Source: Macrosoma leucophasiata (lineage: Eukaryota > Arthropoda > Insecta > Lepidoptera > Hedylidae). Taken from it: a DNA stretch of 64,000 nucleotides. Positions 9,458-19,879 of this stretch are shown here, one piece after another; position 1 is the stretch's first letter, and the number at the start of each line of letters is the position of its first letter. Location of the stretch: contig JAWQUS010000011.1 in NCBI GenBank assembly GCA_036365455.1, forward strand, positions 1,694,001-1,758,000, given 5' to 3'. The notes below the pieces were generated by a model. It was not told where the DNA came from. It saw nothing but the letters and a program-made list of their open reading frames with translations, and searched no databases. Both the position numbers and the translations under genes were made by a program.

Positions 9458-11049
9458 CATCATCATCATCATCATTTCAGCCAAAAGACGTCCACTGCTG
9501 AACAAAGGCCTCCCCCAAAGAATGCCACAACGAACGGTCCCGGGCTGCCCTCATCCAGCGATTGCCCGCGACCTTCACCAGGTCGTCGGTCCACCTCGTG
9601 GGGGGCCTACCTACGTTTCGTTTTCCGGTACGTGGTTGCCATTCTAGAACTCTTCTGCCCCAACGGCCGTCAGTTCTGCGAGCTATGTGCCCTGCCCACT
9701 GCCACTTCAGTTTCGCTATTCGGTGGGCTATGTCGGTTACTTTGGTTCTCATGCGGATCTCCTTATTTCTGATTCGATCTCGCAGAGAAACTCCGAGCAT
9801 AGCCCTCTCCATTGCTCTCTGAGTGACCTTGAGCCTTCTTATGAGGCCCATAGTGAGCGACCACGTTTCGGTTCCGTATGTCATCACTGGCAACACACAC
9901 TGGTCAAAGACCTTCTTCTTCAGACACTGCGGTAAATTGGACGAGAAGATATGTCGTAGCTTCCCGAACGCTACATCCGAGTTGGATTCGGCGTTTGACC
10001 TCTTTCTCAAAGTTGGACCTACCTAACTGGACCGTTTCTCCCAGGTATACATATTCGTCAACAACTTCGAGTGTAGTACCCTCGACCATAACAGGAGTGG
10101 GCGTAACAAGGACATTTGACATAATCTTCGTCTTGTCCATGTTCATTTTAAGGCCCACTCGTTGGGAGGCCCTACTGAGGCCATTGAGCATTGTGCCAAG
10201 GTCTTCCAGGGTCTCAGCCATGACTACGATATCATCCGCAAATCGGAGGTGGGAGATGTACTCGCCGTTAATGTTGATGCCGAGTCCGTTCCATTCCAGA
10301 AACTTGAAGACATCTTCCAATGCAGCGGTGAACAGTTTCGGAGATATGACATCTCCCTGTCTCACACCTCGCTGCAGTTGGATAGGTTTCGAGTTCTGGT
10401 CCTGAAGGCGAACCGACATAGTGGCGTTTTCGGACAAGCTTCTTAGCACCTCGATGTATCAGTAGTCGACTTGGCACCTCTGGAGTGACTGTAGCACAGC
10501 CCAAATCTCGACCGAATCGAAGGCTTTCTCATAGTCCACAAACGCTAGACAGAGGGGCTGGTTATACTCTTCTGTCTTCTGTATAACCTGCCGCAGCGTG
10601 TGTATGTGGTCTATGGTGCTAAAACCTTTACGGAACCCGGCTTGTTCGGGAGGCTGGAAGTCGTCAAGTCTGCGAGATAGACGGTTCGTAATCACTCTCG
10701 AAAACAGCTTATAGACGTGACTTAGAAGTACGATGGGCGCATAGTTTTTAAGAAGGGTATCGTCACCTTTTTTAAAGAACAGTACCACCACACTTCTGTG
10801 CCACGCCTGTGGCGTTTTGCCCTCGGATATGACGGAATTGAACATCAACTGAAGAGCTTCTAATACTGGCCTTTCGCCCGCTTTCAGGAGTTCAGCAGTG
10901 ATTCCGTCATCACCCGGCACCCTGTTGTTTTTCAGCTGTTTGAGAGCCGTACTAATCTCGTCTAGACTGACGTCCGGGATATCTTCGGTGTAATGTCGGG
11001 TCAGTCCGGCTCTAGGATCTGCTGCCGGACTGTTAACAGGTGGTCACGT
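9458..11049 (-). pseudogene. 5'-truncated RTE-clade LINE (ORF2 reverse transcriptase, broken)
   Basis: Read on the minus strand, the protein starts within RT (VPGDDGITAELLKAGERP, 10920 downwards), passes FVDYEKAFDSVE, GVRQGDVISPKLF and the catalytic-loop form FADDIVVM, and ends with the C-terminal motif GRPPTRWTDDLVKVAGNRW at about 9570. The reading frame is broken at least twice, near 10460 and 9990, and the endonuclease domain is absent. The 3' end is (ATG)n at 9458-9476. A 12-bp duplication ACACGTACCTCT lies at 9446-9457 and 11050-11061. Trinucleotide tail and C-terminal motif are typical of RTE. The copy is dead but the insertion is quite well preserved. Confidence 0.9.
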
Positions 11050-11108
11050 ACACGTACCTCTAAATTACTATAATTCACCAGTTATGTTTTGTCCCATGTA
11101 CCTTTTGC

Positions 11109-11445
11109 TACTGGTGGTAGAGCTCCAGTAACGGAGCTCGCGGGCGTAGGCACCACCGCATTACCTAATATACTTGCTGCTAAATGGTAGTGTTTTCAAC
11201 CCTATCGTGTTCCGGTCAGGTGGTAATGTACATGTACGGGCCTGTAATTTTGCATAATACTTTAGGCCTCAAGAGTGGTAACACATCTGCATTTTGACCT
11301 TGCTCTTTGTGTGGATGTCTATAGGCTGCAGTCATCACTTAATATCAATGTGAACTGCATAAAATAATAAAAAATAAAATAGTTTATTGATATCAATGCA
11401 TTGGGCGTGGCATGCTTGTTTGCCACTTCGATTAAATAAAAAAAA
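11109..11445 (+). mobile_element. SINE-A copy with a 50-bp insertion near its 3' end
   Basis: Between GTGAACTGCAT (ending 11360) and CATGCTTGTT (from 11411) lies AATAATAAAAAATAAAATAG plus TTGATATCAATGCATTGGGC. This resembles a very short retroposed tail. A SINE-B fragment (minus) lies just upstream at 11075-11102. Confidence 0.8.
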
Positions 11446-12137
11446 TGTAAAGGCGTCGGTACTTGACAAAACCATCCTCCTCTAGTAATGATTTATTCCG
11501 CTAATGCCGTCAGTCAACCGAACAATGGCGATCAAAAGCTTGCAATAGGGCGGTAGTAAAATATATTAACGTGGCATAGTATGTGCTAGCAACGTCCCTC
11601 GATAAAACTGTCACCACTGCGATGGCCAATCTGCCTGTCAAACGAGGCGTATTCTACCTAAAGTCGCGGACCCACCGAAGCGCACGCTGTGCACGGGCAC
11701 GCAACGTATGGGTTAATTTGTTTGACAACGTGGGTCACCGTTTCCACTGCAGCACACGAAACACACGAAACTTACGTGTCACGACTATGTACAGGAGGCG
11801 TCGCTTCCTGGCCCCTCTCACCTACCACCCGTCCCCGCTTCCGTGCACCACGTGGTCCGCGTGTACAGCGTGTCTGACGTTGCCAGCGTTGAGCTACGTG
11901 CTTTCGTAGATATCCATAATAATATCATCATAGGGAAGGCTTCCAAAGATAGAGCCCACTGGAGGATAATTATGTATAATTAATTAACATGCCTTTTAAA
12001 TGGCTTATTATCGGCATGTGTAAACAACCGAAATATCCGGTTGAATTCATTAATTTTATAATTTTTATGGCCTAAATAAATATACAAAAACATTATTTTG
12101 GTTCATAAAGCGTCCAATAATCTGAAAAATATTTAAA
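11446..12137. other. No feature seen; GC-richer block 11600-11890
   Basis: 11600-11890 is GC-rich with overlapping ORFs (108 codons at 11583-11909) of low-complexity Arg/Thr-rich composition. No domain is visible. It may be a decayed non-coding transposon. The remainder is AT-rich. Confidence 0.3.
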
Positions 12138-12325
12138 CTAGCTGTTGCCCGCGGCTTCGCCCGCGTGGAAGTCGTTTTATAAATAACTAAGTAGCCTATG
12201 TTCTTTTTCAAAGTCAGCTCTATCTCTGTACCAAATTTCATTAAAATCGGTTCAGTCGTTAGGACGTGAAAAGGTGACAGATAGACAGACAGAGTTACTT
12301 TCGCATTTATAATATTAGTAGGGAT
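12138..12325 (-). mobile_element. Helitron-like or related end, family 3
   Basis: Starts CTAGCTGTTGCCCGCGGCTT (reverse of AAGCCGCGGGCAACAGCTAG), continues with ACCAAATTTCATTAAAATCG and CAGACAGACAGAG, and ends TATAATATTAGTAGGGA. The same end is at 31498-31607 and 59709-59757. A 97-codon ORF across it is incidental. Confidence 0.55.
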
Positions 12326-12956
12326 ATATACATTCAGAAGCTGCAGTACATCTTTCAATAAAAAAATCGCTTAAACTCACAGCCACACAAAGTATACTTA
12401 TTTATATATACCACCAAATGTTGTACACACACAAACATATATTTGTAAGCAATACAAATATTTGTCAAAAACACTACACATGTTTTCCTCTCACAGAAAT
12501 ATAAATATGTATTCATATTTGTTTGTTGCTATTTGCATAAAAAGCAAAGTCATGGTTTAATATGGTGAATTCTGTATCTATATCATTCCAGTGTTTTTAT
12601 TCACTCTCACAGGTGAAGCCAACCCAATTAACTTTCCGATTTGTATAATTTAAAATACCTTTTGTATGAAATATTAGCTGTACACAAAAACTCTGTACCC
12701 TTTGTGTGCGCCCTTTTATACATTTAAGGTCTTATCTTGTAACAAAGTACGCAGCAGAGTGAAATGATTCGCTTTGTTTAATTTTGCGGCACCATTATTA
12801 TATTTTTAATTGCATTTTCAACGAAATATGATCATTTTACGGCTTAGGTTGTAAAAAGCAGACGCGCGTTGACGAGTTGTTTTGCGATGTTGTTTTATGT
12901 ATCTCCATTAAGTCGCTGGCGGGGTAGACAGAGAACGTTATTATGTAGGTAACTAA
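12326..12956. other. No feature seen
   Basis: AT-rich. The word ACAAATATTTGT recurs several times at 12420-12530 but without a clear period. Confidence 0.4.
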
Positions 12957-13209
12957 GGTGGCAAATAAGCATGCAGTTGACATAGATGTTAAGTGATGAC
13001 TGCAGTCTATAGATATCTACACAAAAAGCAGATGCCTTGCCACCCCTGAGCTCTAAGTTATTATGTCTCTGTGATAGTTATTACGGGGTCATACATAATC
13101 ACCTAACCGGAACACTATAGTGCTGAACACTACCATTTCGCGGCAGATAGATTAGGTAATGCGGTGGTGTCTACGCAAGCGAACTCCGTCACCGGAGCCA
13201 TACCACCAA
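12957..13209 (-). mobile_element. SINE-A copy
   Basis: From GGTGGCAAATAAGCATGC to GCCATACCACC; A-tail not preserved. Confidence 0.85.
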
Positions 13210-13240
13210 TCTGAGTCTTCCTGGGCTTCTATAACCATAT

Positions 13241-13392
13241 TTTTATATTATGATGGTGGCAAACAAGCATGCAGTTCACATTGGTGGTCAGTGAATACTA
13301 AAATCTATAGATTTACACAAAAACCAGGGGTCAGGTTGTAGATACTTTTTTCTAAGGCCTCAATTGTTTTTGTGGTAGAGCCTACGCCCTAA
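13241..13392 (-). mobile_element. SINE-A copy, internally deleted
   Basis: The 3' half (GGTGGCAAACAAGCATGC) is followed after GCCTCAATTG by a jump to TGGTAGAGCCTACGCC. The central third is missing. 13393-13673 holds nothing I recognise. Confidence 0.7.
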
Positions 13393-13675
13393 AACTCTGT
13401 CAAAGAGAACATCATGAGTTTTTTCACCGGGCAATTGGCAAGCACAAAGGGCTCTAACACCCATATTCTAAGACATTACTTGAAACATTGCTTGACTCAC
13501 ACTCAGCTTAAGATACTTTATGAGGACGCCTCGTAATCCATATTCTTGGTTGTATTTTGACAGTTACTCATATATATGGAATATCAAATAGATAATTCGC
13601 AAAGTCTTGAAAGTCCATTTTTATAGAAAAATATGGTATTTAATTATATTTCTGCCTTTATTATCTATTTTTAAC

Positions 13676-13993
13676 TGCCTCGGTAGCCTAGTGGTAGCAG
13701 GCCACTACTACTATGCTGAGGTCCTGGGTTCGATTCCCGGGTAGGGGGTTATCAGAGATAATGGTGTAAAGTCCTTTATCTCTGGTTCTATTGGGATTTT
13801 TCCATTTTCTGGAAATTTCCCAGTACCTCAAAGTTTGGTAATGTGCCCGGAGATGTCAACAGGCTCGCCACCTGTTACATGGGCCAAAACGTAACCGGCG
13901 AATCGTGGGTGTTTGCATGTATGCTTGAATGCATGCATTTACCTCTGCCTACCCCTTCGGGGATTACAGGCGTGAAGTTACGTAATTATATTT
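13676..13993 (+). mobile_element. tRNA-derived SINE-B, best copy
   Basis: The head CCTCGGTAGCCTAGTGGTAG (A box) and GTCCTGGGTTCGATTCCCGG (B box) forms a tRNA-like pol III promoter over about 70 nt. The body contains GTTACATGGGCCAAAACG and ends in CTCTGCCTACCCCTTCGGGG. A second long copy lies inverted at 32910-33152. Ends alone occur at 6915, 9389, 38555 and 63908. No A-tail is visible. The head proves tRNA ancestry, but the isotype is uncertain. Confidence 0.75.
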
Positions 13994-14345
13994 CCAGACA
14001 GTTCCGACACGAAAAACTTAATGAGCTCAAAAATATGGCATAAATGTAAATACTCCTCGAAACTTCAAGTTAGGTCGTGACGTACCTTGGAGTTCGACCA
14101 TAATAATAATTGCTTACTTACCTCAAACGGAGGCAGAATGTCGAGTTGACGTTATTAGTTACAACTAACAATACCAATTCCATTGAGTAAGATTGAGTTA
14201 AGGTCGAGATTACGACTTAGAATATTTGTGTTAGCTTTGATCTTTGTGGAGGATCATCAATTGGTGAATGTCACGACTGGTAAAATATTTACTTATATGA
14301 AAACTGTTTGATATAAACTTTGATCGTTTTTCTGGTAAGGTTTAC
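13994..14345. other. No firm feature; one strong donor-like site
   Basis: On the minus strand CGTTTGAG|GTAAGTAAG at about 14113-14130 is a textbook 5' splice site, but the open segment behind it (about 33 codons, MELVLLVVTNNVNSTFCLRL) has no fitting acceptor. Confidence 0.25.
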
Positions 14346-14487
14346 CAATATCAGAAGCCACGGGGAGCATTTCATGTATTTCGGGCACGTGACCCCAGCA
14401 CCTCCCGCTGCGTCGGTAATATGTTTCTTAGACGTTTTAATAACGTCGTCTAATGGATTATATTTACACATTTTACTGAAGTAAGGT
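14346..14487 (-). CDS. Candidate exon of an unknown host gene
   Basis: On the minus strand a long pyrimidine tract and acceptor (TTTCTTTTTTTAAACACAAT then TTGCCTAG) precede 142 nt encoding PYFSKMCKYNPLDDVIKTSK, KHITDAAGGAGVTCPKYMKC and SPWLLIL. This is followed by GTAAAC, a usable but weak donor. If unspliced it runs 19 codons further to a stop at 14289. Composition looks protein-like, with three Cys, and it is unlike the repeats around it. I recognise no family. It and 9156-9319 lie on the same strand but their phases do not join directly. Confidence 0.3.
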
Positions 14488-14589
14488 CTAGGCAAATTGT
14501 GTTTAAAAAAAGAAAAAAATACCAGCCATGTGTGAGTCGGACTCGCGCACCGAGGGCAGAGAATATGTTTTAATACTACGTATAGAATG

Positions 14590-14800
14590 GACACTTCGAC
14601 GTCCCGCCCGATTTCTCCGCCTCATCCAACCTCCTCCCCTCTTATGGGCGACGTTGGGTATTATCTACGAGCTACGCACACAGATGCACGTTTAAATACA
14701 CGTCACTGTCGTCACTGATTGATGGCTGTGTAATAGAGACCAAATTAAGCGTTTGTATGGAATTTTGGCGGAGTGTCCGCGGTGTGCCGAGGGTTCCGTA
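14590..14800 (+). repeat. Dispersed repeat K
   Basis: ACGTCCCGCCCGATTTCTCC...CCTCCTCCCCTCTTATGGGC over about 65 bp is repeated inverted at 44205-44268. Class unknown. 14801-15065 holds only simple A-rich sequence. Confidence 0.5.
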
Positions 14801-15065
14801 TCTGTAAGTAAAAGTTCACCCAGTCAAGTCAAATTTCAACATCATTTCAACATCAAATTTTATTTTTACAACAAAAAATATGCGATTTAACAAAAAAAAA
14901 AAAAAAAGGTTATCGAAATGTTTACTTTATATGTACCATAAAACATTGCTTCATTTTGAATTGCAAATAAGCTTTTATAATGTGAGAAGATTTCAAACGA
15001 TCGCTATAAAATACAGCTGTCTTTGGACATGGTATAAATGTAAAAAAAGAACACTTAAAATAGGT

Positions 15066-15224
15066 AAGAAAACAAAACATTTACATCCCCTAAACAGCAT
15101 CTGGAAACGATGGAAAGATGATATAGTCACTGTAGCTGGCAATAACTGGATGACAACAGCCCAAAACAGGGAACAATGGAAAGAGATGGAGGAGGCTTTT
15201 ACCCGGATGGGATCAAAATTATGA
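15066..15224 (+). pseudogene. RTE-like LINE C-terminal fragment
   Basis: The final part of a 114-codon ORF reads WKRWKDDIVTVAGNNWMTTA followed by QNREQWKEMEEAFTRMGSKL and stop. WxDDIxxVAGxxWxxxAxxRxxWxxxEEAF is the C-terminal signature of RTE-type LINE proteins. Upstream coding does not match, so only this end is LINE-derived. It is a different lineage from the copy at 9458. Confidence 0.65.
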
Positions 15225-15290
15225 AATATATAATAGGTATACTAATAACTAACACTAGATTAAGGATTCAAGATGTAAACTACTTTACTT

Positions 15291-15580
15291 TACTGGTGGT
15301 AGAGCTCCAGTGACGGAGCTCGCGGGCGTAGGCACCACCGCATTACCTAATATACTTGCCGCTAAATGGTAGTGTTCAACACTATCGTGTTCCGGTCAGG
15401 TGGTAATGTACGGCCCTGTAATTTCCGGCACAGAGGCATAAGACCTTAGGCCTCAGGAGTGGTAACGCATCTGCATTTTGACCTTGGTCTTTGTGTGGGT
15501 GTCTATAGGCTGCAGTCATCACTTAACATCAATGTGAACTGCATGCTTGTTTACCACTTCCATTACATATAAAAAAAAAA
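15291..15580 (+). mobile_element. SINE-A, near-consensus full-length copy
   Basis: Intact from TACTGGTGGTAGAGC to a 10-nt A-tail; probably one of the younger copies, like 44406 and 59890. Confidence 0.9.
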
Positions 15581-16238
15581 CTAACACGAATACTAACAAA
15601 AAGAAAAATGTTAAATCATAATTTTGAATAAAAAGCTATATTATTATTATTATTTATTATAAACAGCATCTAGGCAATCTAGACGTCTGTCTCAGACGTC
15701 CGACGCGATCCGTAGTAACTGGAAATACAATTTTGGGGATAAAATACGATTCTTACACTGACGGAAAGTGAGACGTCGGTGTAATACATATTCATATTTA
15801 CATGGCTGGTCTGTTTATTTCTTTATCTAAAAAAGATCGCAACATGCGCTTGTAATATCCGAATGGGTAGCCAAATGATTATTTCCTTTAATCTTTTATT
15901 TCTAAGCGACAAGTCTCTTTATGTAACCTATATACCTACTACTACTACACATAAATAAACAAAATATGTATGGTCTCTTTTTAAGGAAATTATATTCTCA
16001 ATTATCTTTTTTCAAATTTGAATCTACGAAGAATTCTATATCTTATGTAATGTACCGTGAGTAAGTAGCTTTAATGATTGATTTCTGTTACCTACTGATG
16101 ATAATGCTGAACATTCAGATATAGGAAGTATTTATTACACCATGACATTCGTTTGATGCTAGTCGTCAAAGATGAGTAAACTCGCTTTATCCATTGTTCT
16201 AACAAACAGCATGAAAATATAATTGTTAATTTTTGTGT
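15581..16238. other. No feature seen
   Basis: AT-rich with stop codons in all frames; it forms the left flank of the nested 16239-20122 locus. Confidence 0.4.
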
Positions 16239-16406
16239 TAGGGTCATACCTCACTACAGCCACCCGCCACCCGACCAGCACCGCCTCGTTTTACGGCGTC
16301 TACTCAACGGGTGGTCAACGGGTTAACGACGTGATGTTACTTGAGAACCACTTGCGGACCGCGCGCGGTCCACTTGGGAATAGAGACTTGGCAAAGTCAA
16401 CGCAAG

Positions 16407-16420
16407 ACAAACTAATGGTC
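16407..16420. repeat. Left target-site duplication of the tRNA array
   Basis: ACAAACTAATGGTC, repeated at 19963-19976. The first four bases could instead belong to the array's own right edge, so the duplication is 10-14 bp. Confidence 0.8.
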
Positions 16421-16457
16421 TTTTTTTTTATTTTTAAAGAAATGAAAGAAAAATTTG

Positions 16458-16531
16458 ACTTCAGGCGAGGCTCGAACTCGCGACCTACTGGGAATCTAGT
16501 CCAGCCGCTCTTCCAATTGAGCTACTGAAGC
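16458..16531 (-). tRNA. tRNA-like gene, unit 1 (atypical anticodon arm)
   Basis: Identical in sequence to the copy described at 18888-18961, in reverse. Confidence 0.6.
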
Positions 16532-16763
16532 CCTGCCCGATTTGTCGAATTTTTCCTTCACATCTATTGCATTGGTTTATGGTACCAGTAGCGCCATCTA
16601 TTACCAACTATGCTAGTTAGGCAACCGATATAATAGACTTTTCAGTTTATTGAATATCGTAAAGAAGTCGCTTTTACCCTTAATAATTGTTTTATATTAT
16701 TTCGCATTTAACACATGCTTGTGAAATATATTTTTATTTTTAAAGAAATGAAAGAAAAATTTG

Positions 16764-16837
16764 ACTTCAGGCGAGGCTCGAACTCGCGACCTACTGGGAA
16801 TCTAGTCCAGCCGCTCTTCCAATTGAGCTACTGAAGC
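16764..16837 (-). tRNA. tRNA-like gene, unit 2
   Basis: 306 bp from unit 1; same sequence. Confidence 0.6.
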
Positions 16838-17069
16838 CCTGCCCGATTTGTCGAATTTTTCCTTCACATCTATTGCATTGGTTTATGGTACCAGTAGCGC
16901 CATCTATTACCAACTATGCTAGTTAGGCAACCGATATAATAGACTTTTCAGTTTATTGAATATCGTAAAGAAGTCGCTTTTACCCTTAATAATTGTTTTA
17001 TATTATTTCGCATTTAACACATGCTTGTGAAATATATTTTTATTTTTAAAGAAATGAAAGAAAAATTTG

Positions 17070-17143
17070 ACTTCAGGCGAGGCTCGAACTCGCGACCTAC
17101 TGGGAATCTAGTCCAGCCGCTCTTCCAATTGAGCTACTGAAGC
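17070..17143 (-). tRNA. tRNA-like gene, unit 3
   Basis: 306 bp from unit 2; same sequence. Confidence 0.6.
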
Positions 17144-17375
17144 CCTGCCCGATTTGTCGAATTTTTCCTTCACATCTATTGCATTGGTTTATGGTACCAG
17201 TAGCGCCATCTATTACCAACTATGCTAGTTAGGCAACCGATATAATAGACTTTTCAGTTTATTGAATATCGTAAAGAAGTCGCTTTTACCCTTAATAATT
17301 GTTTTATATTATTTCGCATTTAACACATGCTTGTGAAATATATTTTTATTTTTAAAGAAATGAAAGAAAAATTTG

Positions 17376-17449
17376 ACTTCAGGCGAGGCTCGAACTCGCG
17401 ACCTACTGGGAATCTAGTCCAGCCGCTCTTCCAATTGAGCTACTGAAGC
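17376..17449 (-). tRNA. tRNA-like gene, unit 4
   Basis: 306 bp from unit 3; same sequence. Confidence 0.6.
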
Positions 17450-17681
17450 CCTGCCCGATTTGTCGAATTTTTCCTTCACATCTATTGCATTGGTTTATGG
17501 TACCAGTAGCGCCATCTATTACCAACTATGCTAGTTAGGCAACCGATATAATAGACTTTTCAGTTTATTGAATATCGTAAAGAAGTCGCTTTTACCCTTA
17601 ATAATTGTTTTATATTATTTCGCATTTAACACATGCTTGTGAAATATATTTTTATTTTTAAAGAAATGAAAGAAAAATTTG

Positions 17682-17755
17682 ACTTCAGGCGAGGCTCGAA
17701 CTCGCGACCTACTGGGAATCTAGTCCAGCCGCTCTTCCAATTGAGCTACTGAAGC
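17682..17755 (-). tRNA. tRNA-like gene, unit 5
   Basis: 306 bp from unit 4; same sequence. Confidence 0.6.
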
Positions 17756-17987
17756 CCTGCCCGATTTGTCGAATTTTTCCTTCACATCTATTGCATTGGT
17801 TTATGGTACCAGTAGCGCCATCTATTACCAACTATGCTAGTTAGGCAACCGATATAATAGACTTTTCAGTTTATTGAATATCGTAAAGAAGTCGCTTTTA
17901 CCCTTAATAATTGTTTTATATTATTTCGCATTTAACACATGCTTGTGAAATATATTTTTATTTTTAAAGAAATGAAAGAAAAATTTG

Positions 17988-18061
17988 ACTTCAGGCGAGG
18001 CTCGAACTCGCGACCTACTGGGAATCTAGTCCAGCCGCTCTTCCAATTGAGCTACTGAAGC
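17988..18061 (-). tRNA. tRNA-like gene, unit 6
   Basis: 306 bp from unit 5; same sequence. Confidence 0.6.
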
Positions 18062-18293
18062 CCTGCCCGATTTGTCGAATTTTTCCTTCACATCTATTGC
18101 ATTGGTTTATGGTACCAGTAGCGCCATCTATTACCAACTATGCTAGTTAGGCAACCGATATAATAGACTTTTCAGTTTATTGAATATCGTAAAGAAGTCG
18201 CTTTTACCCTTAATAATTGTTTTATATTATTTCGCATTTAACACATGCTTGTGAAATATATTTTTATTTTTAAAGAAATGAAAGAAAAATTTG

Positions 18294-18367
18294 ACTTCAG
18301 GCGAGGCTCGAACTCGCGACCTACTGGGAATCTAGTCCAGCCGCTCTTCCAATTGAGCTACTGAAGC
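18294..18367 (-). tRNA. tRNA-like gene, unit 7
   Basis: 306 bp from unit 6; same sequence. Confidence 0.6.
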
Positions 18368-18599
18368 CCTGCCCGATTTGTCGAATTTTTCCTTCACATC
18401 TATTGCATTGGTTTATGGTACCAGTAGCGCCATCTATTACCAACTATGCTAGTTAGGCAACCGATATAATAGACTTTTCAGTTTATTGAATATCGTAAAG
18501 AAGTCGCTTTTACCCTTAATAATTGTTTTATATTATTTCGCATTTAACACATGCTTGTGAAATATATTTTTATTTTTAAAGAAATGAAAGAAAAATTTG

Positions 18600-18673
18600 A
18601 CTTCAGGCGAGGCTCGAACTCGCGACCTACTGGGAATCTAGTCCAGCCGCTCTTCCAATTGAGCTACTGAAGC
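18600..18673 (-). tRNA. tRNA-like gene, unit 8 (last before the inversion)
   Basis: Same sequence. Its upstream region ends at GTAAAG (18806), where the inverted block begins with CATAGTTGG. Confidence 0.6.
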
Positions 18674-18887
18674 CCTGCCCGATTTGTCGAATTTTTCCTT
18701 CACATCTATTGCATTGGTTTATGGTACCAGTAGCGCCATCTATTACCAACTATGCTAGTTAGGCAACCGATATAATAGACTTTTCAGTTTATTGAATATC
18801 GTAAAGCATAGTTGGTAATAGATGGCGCTACTGGTACCATAAACCAATGCAATAGATGTGAAGGAAAAATTCGACAAATCGGGCAGG

Positions 18888-18961
18888 GCTTCAGTAGCTC
18901 AATTGGAAGAGCGGCTGGACTAGATTCCCAGTAGGTCGCGAGTTCGAGCCTCGCCTGAAGT
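18888..18961 (+). tRNA. tRNA-like gene, unit 9 (reference copy for the array)
   Basis: Cloverleaf: acceptor GCTTCAG/CTGAAGT (7 bp, first pair G-U), TA, D arm GCTC-AATTGGAA-GAGC, G, anticodon arm, AGGTC, T arm GCGAG-TTCGAGC-CTCGC, discriminator C. The pol III A box (TAGCTCAATTGG) and B box (GTTCGAGCC) fit consensus and a T5 terminator lies 4 nt downstream (18966-18970), as in a real tRNA gene. The anticodon arm is abnormal. Either GCTGG/CCAGT closes a 9-nt loop ACTAGATTC, or a sixth A-C mismatch gives a 7-nt loop CTAGATT with AGA at the anticodon place. AGA would read Ser codons, yet there is no long variable arm. Isotype is therefore undecided. It may be a pseudo-tRNA that can still be transcribed. 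Confidence 0.65.
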
Positions 18962-19193
18962 CAAATTTTTCTTTCATTTCTTTAAAAATAAAAATATATT
19001 TCACAAGCATGTGTTAAATGCGAAATAATATAAAACAATTATTAAGGGTAAAAGCGACTTCTTTACGATATTCAATAAACTGAAAAGTCTATTATATCGG
19101 TTGCCTAACTAGCATAGTTGGTAATAGATGGCGCTACTGGTACCATAAACCAATGCAATAGATGTGAAGGAAAAATTCGACAAATCGGGCAGG

Positions 19194-19267
19194 GCTTCAG
19201 TAGCTCAATTGGAAGAGCGGCTGGACTAGATTCCCAGTAGGTCGCGAGTTCGAGCCTCGCCTGAAGT
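19194..19267 (+). tRNA. tRNA-like gene, unit 10
   Basis: 306 bp from unit 9; same sequence, T5 terminator kept. Confidence 0.6.
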
Positions 19268-19499
19268 CAAATTTTTCTTTCATTTCTTTAAAAATAAAAA
19301 TATATTTCACAAGCATGTGTTAAATGCGAAATAATATAAAACAATTATTAAGGGTAAAAGCGACTTCTTTACGATATTCAATAAACTGAAAAGTCTATTA
19401 TATCGGTTGCCTAACTAGCATAGTTGGTAATAGATGGCGCTACTGGTACCATAAACCAATGCAATAGATGTGAAGGAAAAATTCGACAAATCGGGCAGG

Positions 19500-19573
19500 G
19501 CTTCAGTAGCTCAATTGGAAGAGCGGCTGGACTAGATTCCCAGTAGGTCGCGAGTTCGAGCCTCGCCTGAAGT
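19500..19573 (+). tRNA. tRNA-like gene, unit 11
   Basis: 306 bp from unit 10; same sequence. Confidence 0.6.
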
Positions 19574-19805
19574 CAAATTTTTCTTTCATTTCTTTAAAAA
19601 TAAAAATATATTTCACAAGCATGTGTTAAATGCGAAATAATATAAAACAATTATTAAGGGTAAAAGCGACTTCTTTACGATATTCAATAAACTGAAAAGT
19701 CTATTATATCGGTTGCCTAACTAGCATAGTTGGTAATAGATGGCGCTACTGGTACCATAAACCAATGCAATAGATGTGAAGGAAAAATTCGACAAATCGG
19801 GCAGG

Positions 19806-19879
19806 GCTTCAGTAGCTCAATTGGAAGAGCGGCTGGACTAGATTCCCAGTAGGTCGCGAGTTCGAGCCTCGCCTGAAGT
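19806..19879 (+). tRNA. tRNA-like gene, unit 12
   Basis: 306 bp from unit 11. The unit stops at ATAAAACAA where the right target duplication starts. Confidence 0.6.

Noticed and set aside
9562..10446. Plus-strand ORFs of 82-175 codons
   Set aside because: Antisense shadows of the minus-strand RTE reverse transcriptase.
11583..11909. 108-codon GC-rich ORF
   Set aside because: Arg/Thr/Pro-rich low complexity in several overlapping frames, no motif; left as an unassigned block.
16458..18673. Ordinary host tRNA gene cluster
   Set aside because: The units are identical over the full 306 bp including flanks, are bounded by a target duplication, and the anticodon arm is abnormal. The pol III signals are real, so I kept a tRNA-like call with reduced confidence.
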